A stretch of DNA of 9,915 nucleotides from JBKHXU01 sp046565865 (GCA_046565865.1 JBKHXU010000242.1:1-9915), one strand, 5' to 3'. Numbered from the stretch's first letter, positions 1 through 7,837 are shown. Numbers and translations are program-made. The notes: generated by a model from the sequence alone, not told the origin.

Positions 1-1
1 C

Positions 2-706
2 GGATGCGCAAAGGGAGGGCCGTATGCCGTCAACTATACTCTTCGCAACAAGGGAACATTATCAGTGGCCGTCTACTTCGAGTCGGGCAAATCCGATGCG
101 CGTCAGTCACGAATCTTAAGTCGGCGACGACTGGCTGATGGAGTTATCGTGACAATCGATAAATTTACCAGCGAGACCTCCATGGGGAAGGATGGGAAGC
201 TTGACCCGGGCGGAAAAGGATTGGCACGTTGGCAAAAAGCGGAGCGTAGATCCAGACCTGCGAATGTTACGGCGTTTATCCAACAAGTCCTTCCGCACGC
301 AAGAATCGTCAAGGGCAAATACCGAGTCCCAGTATCGATTGTAATAGCGCAGGCGGCGCTGGAATCCGGATGGGGCAGGTATGTCAAGGGCAACGCCTAC
401 TTCGGCATCAAGGCGCACGGTACGGTCGGCGCAACAACGACGTTCGGAACCACCGAGTTTGTTGGCGGGAAGAGAATTTCAATATCTGATTCGTTTCGGG
501 CATATACCAGTTTCAGAGAGGCCGCCGAGGATTACGGAAAGTTCTTGACGAGCAATCCAAGGTATAGTTCGGCGTTTGCCTACACGAAGGACCCATTCAA
601 GTTTGCGGAACAACTCGGCATTGCAAAATACGCCACCGATCCAAGGTACGTGGATAAATTGAAGGCGATCATCTCAACGTACAACCTCGATGAGTACGAT
701 AAATGA
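2..706 (+). CDS. GH73/FlgJ-like N-acetylglucosaminidase, putative T6SS peptidoglycan effector, 5' end outside window
   Basis: Predicted endo-beta-N-acetylglucosaminidase that cuts peptidoglycan glycan strands. Numbered from the GTG at 65, a glucosaminidase domain spans about residues 66-208. It contains IVIAQAALESGWGRYVKGNA, in which Glu100 of ALESGWG is the expected catalytic acid, followed by the family's NAYFGIKAHG and the later SFREAAEDYGKFL and NPRYSSA segments. The frame has no stop back to base 2, so the gene probably begins left of the window. GTG 65, preceded by AAGGGA at 50-55, is the only visible alternative start. Residues before the domain contain VYFESGKSD, VTIDKFTS and a basic RWQKAERRSRPANVTAFI stretch that faintly recalls an OmpA C-terminal domain. 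No signal peptide is seen. The overlapping lipoprotein gene and the adjacent T6SS genes favour a secreted antibacterial effector (Tge-like) over a flagellar or housekeeping enzyme. The family assignment is firm; the effector role is inferred from context. Confidence 0.75.
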   Translation, partial: GCAKGGPYAVNYTLRNKGTLSVAVYFESGKSDARQSRILSRRRLADGVIVTIDKFTSETSMGKDGKLDPGGKGLARWQKAERRSRPANVTAFIQQVLPHARIVKGKYRVPVSIVIAQAALESGWGRYVKGNAYFGIKAHGTVGATTTFGTTEFVGGKRISISDSFRAYTSFREAAEDYGKFLTSNPRYSSAFAYTKDPFKFAEQLGIAKYATDPRYVDKLKAIISTYNLDEYDK

Positions 707-1083
707 AGAATTATCGTTTCCGTCCACTGTTGTTGGCGTTTGTTGTAGCTCTGCTGCTGATCTCATGTGTTGGAGCTGACGCCTGGCAGCCGATTGCGAA
801 ACAGCCGGCAGGAACCGATAACCTCGTCGTTCGTGCCAAACAGGCGACCTTAAAGCATGGCTTGTCGACGATTAATATCGCGTGCCTGGACTTCAAAGTT
901 TCCAAAGAAAAATTCGCAGGGAAGCCTCTGGTAGACGCACGCGAGATACATAATGACGAATGTGGCGGCGATCCGCAGACCGCACCGCGAATTTTCAGCA
1001 TCGCCTTCGATGACCAAACCGGTGCGGTATGGAGCGATGCGAGGTCTCTGGTAGGCCAGATGGAAATGGTCGGAATGGAATAG
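703..1083 (+). CDS. Small lipoprotein, candidate immunity protein for the upstream glucosaminidase
   Basis: A 126-residue protein with a lipoprotein signal peptide: a basic start (MKNYRFRP), a hydrophobic core and the lipobox LISC with Cys22 as the lipidated residue. The residue after Cys is Val, which does not argue for inner-membrane retention. The mature part (about 105 residues) has two cysteines, Cys61 and Cys87, that could form a disulfide, and a HNDECGGDPQTAPRIFSIAF segment. The ATG overlaps the TGA of the glucosaminidase gene (ATGA at 703-706) and no good Shine-Dalgarno sequence is visible, so translation is probably coupled. A periplasmic lipoprotein overlapping a peptidoglycan hydrolase gene is the usual form of a T6SS immunity gene (Tgi type). 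I do not recognise the exact family; the immunity role is inferred from position and localisation. Confidence 0.6.
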   Translation: MKNYRFRPLLLAFVVALLLISCVGADAWQPIAKQPAGTDNLVVRAKQATLKHGLSTINIACLDFKVSKEKFAGKPLVDAREIHNDECGGDPQTAPRIFSIAFDDQTGAVWSDARSLVGQMEMVGME

Positions 1084-1162
1084 CCGAACCAGCGGACTTA
1101 CCGGTCAACAAGTTTAAGATACGTCGCTTTTTTCGGCCGCTCATAAGACACGATACACAGCT

Positions 1163-1339
1163 ATGATGCAGAAGTGTTTAGATAGTCGACCGAGGAATGC
1201 AGAAGCGTTCGGGATTTTTTCTGCCGCCGTCACGACGTGCGTCGTGTCCTGTGGTCCTCGGCTGTACGGCAAAAGGCAACGATTAGACGCTATGGTCTCC
1301 GAATTAGATCTCGTCACCGAGCTGGCATCGGTCGCTTGA
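1163..1339 (+). other. Spacer upstream of tssE with a short open frame ending 1 nt before the tssE start
   Basis: The 257 bases between the lipoprotein gene and tssE (1084-1340) hold no recognisable gene. One 58-codon frame runs from ATG 1163 to a TGA at 1337-1339, and the tssE ATG begins at 1341 (TGATATG). An internal ATG at 1292 gives a 15-residue peptide, MVSELDLVTELASVA, with the same stop. No convincing Shine-Dalgarno sequence precedes either start, and the peptide matches nothing I know. Because tssE itself has no visible Shine-Dalgarno sequence, termination-reinitiation from this frame is possible, but chance is at least as likely. A TATGAT at 1162-1167 could serve as a -10 box, but there is no matching -35 box. 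Confidence 0.2.
1166..1209 (+). repeat. Two 13-bp direct repeats 31 bp apart
   Basis: ATGCAGAAGTGTT at 1166-1178 recurs as ATGCAGAAGCGTT at 1197-1209 (12 of 13 bases identical). Repeats at three helical turns in a promoter-containing spacer could be regulator half-sites, or the remains of a small duplication. No function is shown. Confidence 0.35.
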
Positions 1340-1340
1340 T

Positions 1341-1829
1341 ATGCCGCGCATTGGGAAAAACGCGAAGCTGCGCCCCTCCGTCATCGAGCGTCTGCTCGAC
1401 GACGAACCCGGCGTGGCGTCGGACAAGGACGTGGGGCAGTACCAGTATCTGCGGCAGTTGCGCGACAGCATACGGCGCGACCTGGAGAATCTGCTGAATA
1501 CGCGCTGCTGCATCATCGCGCCGCCGGACGACTTGACCGAAGTGGGCAAGTCGTTGTTGAACTACGGTCTGCCGGATCTGGCGACGGTCAATATCATCGA
1601 TGCCAAGAAGCGCACCGAGTTTACCGAGAAGCTGCAACGGACATTGCTGGAGTTCGAGCCGCGTTTCAAGTCCGTCAAAGTGACATACAACGAACCTGCG
1701 GACAGCAACGACCGCACCCTGCACTTTCGAATCGACGCCGTCGTGTACGCCGACCCGCAGCCGGAAGTCGTAGCCTTCGACTCCATGCTCGAGGCGGTGA
1801 CGCGCATGGTAAGCGTCAAGGAAATCTAG
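1341..1829 (+). CDS. tssE: T6SS baseplate wedge protein TssE (gp25-like)
   Basis: A 162-residue homologue of the phage T4 gp25 baseplate wedge protein, acting in the cytoplasm where the baseplate nucleates sheath polymerisation. The start MPRIGKNAKLRPSVIERLLDDEPG matches the family's usual LRPSVLDRLLDDEP opening. The gp25 core is visible as RRDLENLLNTR (46-56), LLNYGLPDL (72-80) and the conserved EPR triad within LEFEPRFK (residues 106-108). Length is normal for TssE. There is no Shine-Dalgarno sequence before the ATG at 1341 and no other in-frame start upstream before a TAG at 1305, so the start is set by homology. It is followed after a single base by tssF, indicating one transcript. Unusually, tssB, tssC and hcp do not lie directly upstream as in many loci; an effector/immunity-like pair is there instead. 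Confidence 0.93.
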   Translation: MPRIGKNAKLRPSVIERLLDDEPGVASDKDVGQYQYLRQLRDSIRRDLENLLNTRCCIIAPPDDLTEVGKSLLNYGLPDLATVNIIDAKKRTEFTEKLQRTLLEFEPRFKSVKVTYNEPADSNDRTLHFRIDAVVYADPQPEVVAFDSMLEAVTRMVSVKEI

Positions 1830-1830
1830 G

Positions 1831-3663
1831 ATGCCGGACGAACTGCTTTCCTACTACGAAAAAGAACTGGCCTTCATCCGCCAGCTCGGCGCCGAGTTCG
1901 CGAAGGAGCATCCCAAAATCGCCGGCCGTCTCGGTATCAACGACGAGACTATCGAGGACCCGCACGTATCGCGGCTGATCGAGAGCTTCGCGTATTTGAC
2001 GGCGCGTATACAGCACAAGCTCGACGACGAGCTACCCGAGATCAGTGACGCGCTATTGAGCGTCCTGTTTCCGCACTACGTGAATCCGATACCGTCGATG
2101 TCGATTGCGCAGTTTGTGCCGGACCGGGAACAGCTGCAGTCGGTGTATCGCGTCCCGAAGGGGACGCGCCTGTCAACCGAACCGTTTCAGGGCGAGCACT
2201 GTGTTTTCACGACCGCGTACGAAACGGAGCTCCATCCGTATGACATCAAGGTCGCGCAGCTGATCGGCTTGCCGCTGACTACTCCGGGATCGTCGGGCAT
2301 GCGCGGCGCGAAAAGCGTGTTGCGATTGTCGTTCGCGATGTTCGCCGACCAGGTCACGTTCGCCGGACTCGGGGCGCAGAAGATCCGTCTCTACTTGAGG
2401 GGCCAGCCGCAATATATTCATCCGCTGTACGAAATGCTGCTGAACGACTGTGTGGGCATCGCGCTGACGCGATCGGAGGCGGACACCGCGCCGGTGCTGA
2501 TCGGGTCAGACGCGGTTCGGCCGGTCGGCTTCGCGGTCGACGAGGCGCTGCTGCCGTATCCACCAGCTTCGTTCACCGGATACCGACTGTTGACGGAACA
2601 CTTCGTGTTCCCGGAGAAGTTCATGTTCGTCGATATCGACATCGACGGACGCGTACCGGTGGATGCGGGCGCCCATCTGCACCTCTACATCTATTTCAAG
2701 ACGGCCGATGTCGAGCTGGAGCACAACATCAACGAGCAGTCATTCGTGCTCGGCTGCACGCCGGCGGTCAACCTGTTCCAGCACCGCGCCGACCCGATCC
2801 GTCTCGATCACACACGCCATGAATACCAAGTGGTGCCGGACGCCAGGCGCCCGGCCGGGTTCGAGGTATACTCGGTCGACCGGGTCACGGCGTCCGTGCC
2901 CTCGGGCGAGATCGTGCAGTATCCACCGTTGTACGGCTTGAACCATGAAACGGGCGGGGGCGACAACCCGACGTTCTGGTTCGCGTCGCGTCGCAGCGCC
3001 AAGCTGAGCGATCAGCAGCGTGATGAGGCAACACACGTTTATCTGTCCTTGGTCGATCTGAACTTCAATCCGAATGTCCCGGAAGAGCGCATTCTCAACG
3101 TCGAGACCACGTGCAGCAATCGCGATCTGCCGGCAAAGCTTCCGTATACCGCCGACCAGCCGAAGTTACAGTGCGTCAACGAGGCGCCGCCTTGCAGCCG
3201 CATTCGCTTCGTACGGAAGCCGACCCCCTGCATACGGCCGGCGTTGCGCAATCACGCGCGCTGGAAACTGCTGTCGCATCTGAATTTGAACTTTTTGTCG
3301 CTCACGGGCGGCGGCGAGGCGACGCAGGCGCTCAAGGAAATCCTGCGGCTTTATGATTTTCAGGGCGCGTCGGCGACGCGCGCCTTGGTCGACGCGATTG
3401 CCTCGGTCAAGGCGCATCCGATCAGTGCGCCGCTCAACATCGACGGACATACGACGATGTGCCGCGGCATGGAGGTCGAGATCGAGATCGACGATCTGAA
3501 GTTGACCGGCAGCAGCGTGTACCTGTTCGCCACGATACTGGAGCGCTTTTTCGCGGTGTATCGATCGATCAACAGTTTCTCGCGAGTTTTGATCCGGACC
3601 CGGACTCGGGAAGGTTACTTGAAAAAATGTCCACCACGCGCGGGCGAAAAAATCCTCCTGTAA
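1831..3663 (+). CDS. tssF: T6SS baseplate protein TssF
   Basis: A 610-residue protein of typical TssF length. TssF pairs with TssG in the baseplate wedge and helps dock the tail on the TssJLM membrane complex via TssK. The diagnostic N-terminus is present: LLSYYEKELAFIRQLGAEFA, then KEHPKIAGRLGI. The region after it, DPHVSRLIESFAYLTARIQ and LLSVLFPHYVNPIPSM, is also typical. The C-terminal end, with TREGYLKKCPPRAGEKILL, matches the family's RxGxxxxxPPRxG tail. ATG 1831 is one base after the tssE stop and has AAGGAA at 1819-1824 as ribosome-binding site. The last 37 bases overlap the start of tssG. No frameshift or truncation is seen. Confidence 0.95.
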   Translation: MPDELLSYYEKELAFIRQLGAEFAKEHPKIAGRLGINDETIEDPHVSRLIESFAYLTARIQHKLDDELPEISDALLSVLFPHYVNPIPSMSIAQFVPDREQLQSVYRVPKGTRLSTEPFQGEHCVFTTAYETELHPYDIKVAQLIGLPLTTPGSSGMRGAKSVLRLSFAMFADQVTFAGLGAQKIRLYLRGQPQYIHPLYEMLLNDCVGIALTRSEADTAPVLIGSDAVRPVGFAVDEALLPYPPASFTGYRLLTEHFVFPEKFMFVDIDIDGRVPVDAGAHLHLYIYFKTADVELEHNINEQSFVLGCTPAVNLFQHRADPIRLDHTRHEYQVVPDARRPAGFEVYSVDRVTASVPSGEIVQYPPLYGLNHETGGGDNPTFWFASRRSAKLSDQQRDEATHVYLSLVDLNFNPNVPEERILNVETTCSNRDLPAKLPYTADQPKLQCVNEAPPCSRIRFVRKPTPCIRPALRNHARWKLLSHLNLNFLSLTGGGEATQALKEILRLYDFQGASATRALVDAIASVKAHPISAPLNIDGHTTMCRGMEVEIEIDDLKLTGSSVYLFATILERFFAVYRSINSFSRVLIRTRTREGYLKKCPPRAGEKILL

Positions 3664-4733
3664 TTGAAACGCTGCGCGAGGAGTACTACAAATACGACTT
3701 CGCGCGCGCCGTCCACCTGCTGGAGCAGGCGGCAGCCAACGCCGGCGGCAACGGATGGGCGCAGAATCCAGTCGCGCGCCACACGCCACCGGCGACGGAA
3801 GTGGTGCGATTTCACTCGACGCCGTCGCTGTCGTTCCCTGCGGCCGAGCTGAGCGCCGTCGAGGACCGGAAGGGTGCCGCCGGCGCCATGCAGTGGCACC
3901 TGCATGTCAATTTCATGGGTCTGACTGGTAGCAGCGGGGTACTGCCGTATCACTATACCGAGCTGGTATTGAAGCGGCTGAGGCGGAAGGATCGTGCGCT
4001 CGCGGCATTCTTGGATCTGTTCAATCATCGCCTGATCTCGCTGTTCTACCAGGCGTCCATCCGGTATCGGCTACCGATTGAGTATGATCGGGCCAGCGCC
4101 GGGCAGGTGCTGCACTTCGGCGTCGATACGCACACGAAGATGCTGCTGTCGCTCATCGGTCTAGGCACCGCGGGGCTGACCCGCCGCCTGTCGCTTCCCG
4201 ACGACGCGCTGCTGCAATTCGCCGGTCTGTTCAGCAAGACGGTTCGCACCGTAACCGGCCTGCGGCAGATCATTTCAAGGCTGTTCGGCATTCGCGCCGA
4301 GGTTCACGAGTTCATCGGCCAGTGGCAGGACCTCATCGACGACGTGCGCACGCGCCTGCCGGGGCCGGTGGCACCCCACGGCCAGAACAATCAGCTCGGC
4401 AAGACGGTGATGCTGGGTCGCCGCGGCTGGTTCGCGCAAGGCAAGATTCGAATCGTTCTTGGCACGTTGACCAAGGCGCAGACCGACGCGTTGGCGCCCG
4501 GCATGCCGACGCTCAAGGCGTTGGACGAAGTGGTGAGGTTATACATCAACTACGAGCATGACTACGACTACGTGATGCGCATCCGGCAGCGCGACGTCGC
4601 GCGGCCGATGCGCCTGATCGCGGCGCGGCCGCCTAAGCTCGCATGGGACAGCTGGCTTGCGGCCAAGGCAGACGGGCGACCGAGCGACGATCGCACGGTC
4701 GAGATACCGGTATCGGCGCGGCGGTTGCGATGA
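3627..4733 (+). CDS. tssG: T6SS baseplate protein TssG
   Basis: A 368-residue TssG, the partner of TssF in the baseplate wedge. The opening MSTTRGRKNPPVIETLREEY followed by KYDFARAVHLLEQ is the family's N-terminus. Other conserved pieces are VVRFHSTPSLSFPAAEL, the core segment NFMGLTGSSGVLPYHYTELV, the LFNHRLISLFYQ stretch and the C-terminal GRRGWFAQGKIRIVLG. The frame is open further upstream to about 3459, but that part lies inside tssF and is not TssG-like, so ATG 3627 is chosen. GGGAAGG at 3608-3614 is a distant, weak ribosome-binding site, so coupling to tssF translation through the 37-base overlap is likely. Confidence 0.94.
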   Translation: MSTTRGRKNPPVIETLREEYYKYDFARAVHLLEQAAANAGGNGWAQNPVARHTPPATEVVRFHSTPSLSFPAAELSAVEDRKGAAGAMQWHLHVNFMGLTGSSGVLPYHYTELVLKRLRRKDRALAAFLDLFNHRLISLFYQASIRYRLPIEYDRASAGQVLHFGVDTHTKMLLSLIGLGTAGLTRRLSLPDDALLQFAGLFSKTVRTVTGLRQIISRLFGIRAEVHEFIGQWQDLIDDVRTRLPGPVAPHGQNNQLGKTVMLGRRGWFAQGKIRIVLGTLTKAQTDALAPGMPTLKALDEVVRLYINYEHDYDYVMRIRQRDVARPMRLIAARPPKLAWDSWLAAKADGRPSDDRTVEIPVSARRLR

Positions 4734-4811
4734 TCGTAGCGGGTGCCGAACCCTTCGTAACGCGACGATCGACGTCGTTGACAACGCTAAGAGCCCTTTG
4801 TAGGGAAGACC

Positions 4812-7499
4812 ATGATTGCTATTGATCTCAAGTTATTGGTTGGGCGGTTGAATGAGTTTACGCGCAACGCGTTGGAAGGCGCCGTGGGGCTTTGTCTCGG
4901 CCGCACACACTACAACGTCGAGCTGGAACACTGGCTGCTGAAATTGCTGGAACACACGGGCAGTGACATTGGCGCGGTACTCGAGAAGTTCAAGATCGAT
5001 GTCGGTCGGCTGACACGCGACCTCAACGCCGAGTTGGATCGCATCAAGTCCGGCAACACACGCGCGCCGGCGCTCTCGCCTACGGTCGTGGATACGGCGA
5101 AGAACGCCTGGTTACTGGCATCAGTCGAACATGGTCAACCAACAGCCACTTCGGCGCACATTCTGACCGCGATCCTGCTGGACGAAGGAATGCGGCGTAC
5201 GCTCGAGGGCGTCTCCAGCGAGATGAAAAAACTTTCGGCTGAATCCGTGCGCGATGTCGCGCGCGCCATAATAGGCACCACCGAGGAGTCGAGAAGCGCC
5301 GTGGCCGGTGATCGCGCGACGGCGGACGCGGCCGCAGGCGGAGTTCCAAGCAAATCGCCGGCGCTCGACAAATACACCGTCAATCTCACGGAGGACGCGC
5401 GCCAAGGCAAGATCGATCCAATCCTCGGGCGTGATGAGGAGATACGCCAAATCATCGATATTCTTATTCGTCGGCGGCAAAACAACCCGATCCTGACCGG
5501 TGAGGCCGGGGTCGGCAAGACCGCGGTGGTCGAGGGTTTCGCGCTGCGCATCGCGTCGGGCGACGTGCCGGAGCCGCTCAAGGACGTATGCGTGCGCAGT
5601 CTCGACCTCGGTCTGTTGCAGGCGGGGGCGAGCGTGAAAGGTGAGTTCGAGAACCGCTTGAAATCCGTCATCGCCGAGGTCAAGGCGTCGCCGCAGCCGG
5701 TCATCATGTTCATCGACGAAGCACACACGCTGATCGGCGCGGGTGGCAAGGAAGGGCAGGGTGACGCCGCCAATCTGTTGAAGCCGGCGCTCGCGCGCGG
5801 CGAGTTGCGTACGATCGCCGCGACTACCTGGGCCGAGTACAAAAAGTATTTCGAGCGCGATCCGGCATTGACGCGCCGTTTCCAGGTGGTCAAGGTCGAG
5901 GAACCGGACGAGGAGAAGGCGATCAACATGATGCGCGCCGTTTCCACCATGCTGCAAAGTCACCACAAGGTGCGCATCATGGACGAGGCAATCATCGACT
6001 CGGTCAAGCTATCCAGCCGTTATATCACCTCACGCCAGCTACCGGACAAATCCGTCGGGCTGCTCGACACCGCCTGCGCGCGCGTGGCGTTGAGCCAGAG
6101 CGCGACGCCGGCCGTCATCGAGGACACGCGCCGTGGCATTGCCCAGTGTACGAACAATATCGCGTTGCTGGAGCGAGAGAATGCCGCGCTTGGAACGAAC
6201 GCCGAACGGATCGCCGAGCTTAAAGAGCAACTGACGGCATTGACCGCGCGTCTGCAGCAACAGGAAGCGCAATGGCAGAAGGAAAAAGAATGCGTCGCCA
6301 AGATCCATGCGCTACACCGCCAGATCGAGGACGATTTTAATGCGCGCGCGCTTTCGCCAGCGGTGCGCAAACAAAAGGGAGTGGCCGATCCGTTGTCGGA
6401 CGCAGAACGCGATAAGGTCAAGGCATCGCTCCAAGCGCTGAGCGTCGAGCTTAGCGCCATCCAAGGCGAGACACCTTTGATTCAAGTCAACGTCAACAGC
6501 CAGGCGATCGCCGAGGTCGTCGCCAACTGGACCGGCATCCCGGTCGGCAAGATGCTGTCGGACGAGATCCAATCGATCCTGAAACTCAAGGACTCGCTGC
6601 AACAGCGCGTCATCGGGCAGGCGCATGCGCTCGGCGCCATCGCCGAGAACGTGCGCACCTCGCGCGCCGGCTTGACCGATGCGCGCAAACCCATTGGCGT
6701 GTTCCTGCTGGTCGGCCCGAGCGGGGTCGGCAAGACCGAAACCGCGCTGGCATTGGCCGAGACGCTCTACGGCGGCGAGCAGAATATCACCACCATCAAC
6801 ATGTCGGAGTTCAAGGAGGAGCACAAGGTTTCGATGCTTCTTGGCTCACCGCCGGGTTACGTCGGCTACGGGGAGGGCGGCGTGCTCACCGAGGCGGTGC
6901 GGCGCAAACCGTACAGTGTGCTGCTGCTCGACGAAATGGAGAAGGCGCATCCCGGGGTGCAAGATATTTTCTACAACTTGTTCGACAAGGGAACGATCAA
7001 GGACGGCGAGGGGCGCGACATCGATTTTCGGAATACCATCATCATCATGACCTCCAACGCCGGCGAGGAGCACATCCGCGCGATGTGCCAGGCGGCCGAA
7101 CAATTGCCGGAGCCGGAGGTGCTTCTCGACAATTTTCGACCGCACCTGCTCAAATTTTTCAAACCCGCGTTTCTGGGACGGACCACGATCATCCCGTACT
7201 ATCCGTTGCGCGACGACGATCTGATCAAGATTTGCGAGTTGAGCATGCGGCGCACGGAAAAACGGGTGCGCGAGCACTACAACGCCGCGTTCGCGTACGA
7301 TCCCGATGTTCTGGTACACATCGTCGCCCGCTGTCAGGAAGTCGATACCGGCGCACGCAACATCGAGAATATCCTTACCCGCACGCTGCTGCCGCAGCTC
7401 GCCAGCGAATGTTTGGGGAAGATGGCGCGTGCCGAGCGTATCTCGAACATCCGTGTCGGTGTCGCCGAGCAAGGCCAATTTACGTATTCGATAACGTAG
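4812..7499 (+). CDS. clpV: T6SS sheath-disassembly AAA+ ATPase ClpV (TssH)
   Basis: An 895-residue Hsp100 ATPase that unfolds TssB/TssC of the contracted sheath so the subunits can be reused. The N-domain (about 1-165, starting with LKLLVGRLNEFTRNALEGAV) is the ClpV type that grips TssC. The first AAA domain has Walker A GEAGVGKT (230-237) and Walker B VIMFIDEAH (297-305). A coiled-coil middle domain follows at about 420-530, rich in Glu, Gln and Leu. The second AAA domain has Walker A GPSGVGKT (635-642) and Walker B LLLDEMEKAHP (from 704), then IIIMTSNAG. All key residues are intact. ATG 4812 follows GGGAAG at 4803-4808 and lies 78 bases after tssG; that gap holds no gene. Sequence and context separate it from housekeeping ClpB. 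Confidence 0.96.
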   Translation: MIAIDLKLLVGRLNEFTRNALEGAVGLCLGRTHYNVELEHWLLKLLEHTGSDIGAVLEKFKIDVGRLTRDLNAELDRIKSGNTRAPALSPTVVDTAKNAWLLASVEHGQPTATSAHILTAILLDEGMRRTLEGVSSEMKKLSAESVRDVARAIIGTTEESRSAVAGDRATADAAAGGVPSKSPALDKYTVNLTEDARQGKIDPILGRDEEIRQIIDILIRRRQNNPILTGEAGVGKTAVVEGFALRIASGDVPEPLKDVCVRSLDLGLLQAGASVKGEFENRLKSVIAEVKASPQPVIMFIDEAHTLIGAGGKEGQGDAANLLKPALARGELRTIAATTWAEYKKYFERDPALTRRFQVVKVEEPDEEKAINMMRAVSTMLQSHHKVRIMDEAIIDSVKLSSRYITSRQLPDKSVGLLDTACARVALSQSATPAVIEDTRRGIAQCTNNIALLERENAALGTNAERIAELKEQLTALTARLQQQEAQWQKEKECVAKIHALHRQIEDDFNARALSPAVRKQKGVADPLSDAERDKVKASLQALSVELSAIQGETPLIQVNVNSQAIAEVVANWTGIPVGKMLSDEIQSILKLKDSLQQRVIGQAHALGAIAENVRTSRAGLTDARKPIGVFLLVGPSGVGKTETALALAETLYGGEQNITTINMSEFKEEHKVSMLLGSPPGYVGYGEGGVLTEAVRRKPYSVLLLDEMEKAHPGVQDIFYNLFDKGTIKDGEGRDIDFRNTIIIMTSNAGEEHIRAMCQAAEQLPEPEVLLDNFRPHLLKFFKPAFLGRTTIIPYYPLRDDDLIKICELSMRRTEKRVREHYNAAFAYDPDVLVHIVARCQEVDTGARNIENILTRTLLPQLASECLGKMARAERISNIRVGVAEQGQFTYSIT

Positions 7500-7537
7500 T
7501 ATGCCGTTCCGAAAATAACTTTGCGAAATACTTGCGT

Positions 7538-7563
7538 GTCATTCCGAGCGCAGCGAGGAATCT
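7538..7563. repeat. Short palindromic dispersed repeat (GTCATTCCGAG... type)
   Basis: A 26-bp unit beginning GTCATTCCGAGCGCAG and ending GAGGAATCT lies 38 bases after the clpV stop. Its ends, ATTCC (7541-7545) and GGAAT (7557-7561), are complementary and enclose GAGCGCAGCGA. Near-identical units are familiar as intergenic dispersed repeats in many bacterial genomes. Only one unit is present here, so its multicopy nature in this genome cannot be seen from the window. Confidence 0.6.
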
Positions 7564-7581
7564 CCAACTATAGGCAGTAGG

Positions 7582-7615
7582 CGCCGATGGCGTGCGAACC
7601 ACGCACGAGCCGGCG
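7582..7615 (+). terminator. Stem-loop downstream of clpV, possible transcription terminator
   Basis: CGTGCG (7591-7596) pairs perfectly with CGCACG (7602-7607) around the loop AACCA. A small internal loop separates this from an outer 5-bp stem, CGCCG (7582-7586) with CGGCG (7611-7615). GAAAAGTTTGTT follows, which is only moderately T-rich, so it may be a weak terminator or simply a folded RNA element. It would partly separate clpV from hcp expression. Confidence 0.35.
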
Positions 7616-7670
7616 AAAAGTTTGTTCGATAAATCCAGGGAGTTTTTCATAAGCAGCGGTATGTCAGTAA

Positions 7671-7836
7671 GAGCGTCTAACAAAATGAGCACGAACCCTC
7701 GCCCTGCGGGAGAGGGTTGGGGTGAGGGGCCATGCGTTCACAGGGTAAGTTCCCCCTCATCCTGTCCTTCTCCCGGAGGGAGAAGGGGCCCTACGGGTAA
7801 CGTCAGGGGCGTGGCTTCCCTATTTGTTAGGCACTC
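7671..7836. mobile_element. 166-bp MITE-like element with 14-bp terminal inverted repeats
   Basis: GAGCGTCTAACAAA (7671-7684) and TTTGTTAGGCACTC (7823-7836) are inverted repeats agreeing at 12 of 14 positions. The trinucleotide TAA flanks both sides (7668-7670 and 7837-7839), consistent with a 3-bp target duplication, though three bases are weak evidence. The interior contains no gene; it holds an inverted pair of REP-like sequences. The size, terminal repeats and lack of coding capacity fit a miniature inverted-repeat element. The right end abuts the hcp ribosome-binding site. An alternative reading is an attC-like recombination site, because GTCTAAC (7675-7681) and GTTAGGC (7826-7832) fit the R''/R' consensus RYYYAAC...GTTRRRY. 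At 158 bp, and without paired inner arms next to the boxes, that is less likely. Confidence 0.45.
7696..7786. repeat. Inverted pair of REP-like palindromic sequences
   Basis: Two 34-bp units, 7696-7729 and 7753-7786, are reverse-complement copies of each other (26 of 34 positions agree) separated by 23 bases, giving a BIME-like arrangement. Each unit has its own hairpin; the clearest is CCTTCTCCC (7766-7774) with GGGAGAAGG (7778-7786) around GGA. The unit resembles the widespread proteobacterial repeat with the core CCCTCTCCC...GGGAGAGGG. In RNA the whole 91-bp block could fold into one long hairpin in the hcp leader. Confidence 0.65.
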
Positions 7837-7837
7837 T

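Noticed and set aside
1322..1341. Sigma-54-like TGGCAT...CTTGAT just before tssE
   Set aside because: The spacing between the two elements is two bases too long and the site runs into the start codon.
3459..3626. N-terminal extension of TssG inside tssF
   Set aside because: The in-frame sequence before ATG 3627 is out-of-frame tssF and does not resemble TssG.
4776..4786. CGTTGACAACG palindrome with an embedded TTGACA in the tssG-clpV gap, as promoter or operator
   Set aside because: There is no acceptable -10 box at the right distance, and 5-bp arms are expected by chance.
5121..5966. Long antisense open frames opposite clpV (also 3166-3789, 6846-7478 and 6312-6824)
   Set aside because: They mirror GC-rich coding sequence with clear ClpV or TssF/TssG motifs on the + strand and show no recognisable domain of their own.
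7696..7786. CRISPR array or tRNA gene in the repeat-rich gap
   Set aside because: The repeats are an inverted pair, not regularly spaced direct repeats, and no tRNA cloverleaf is visible.
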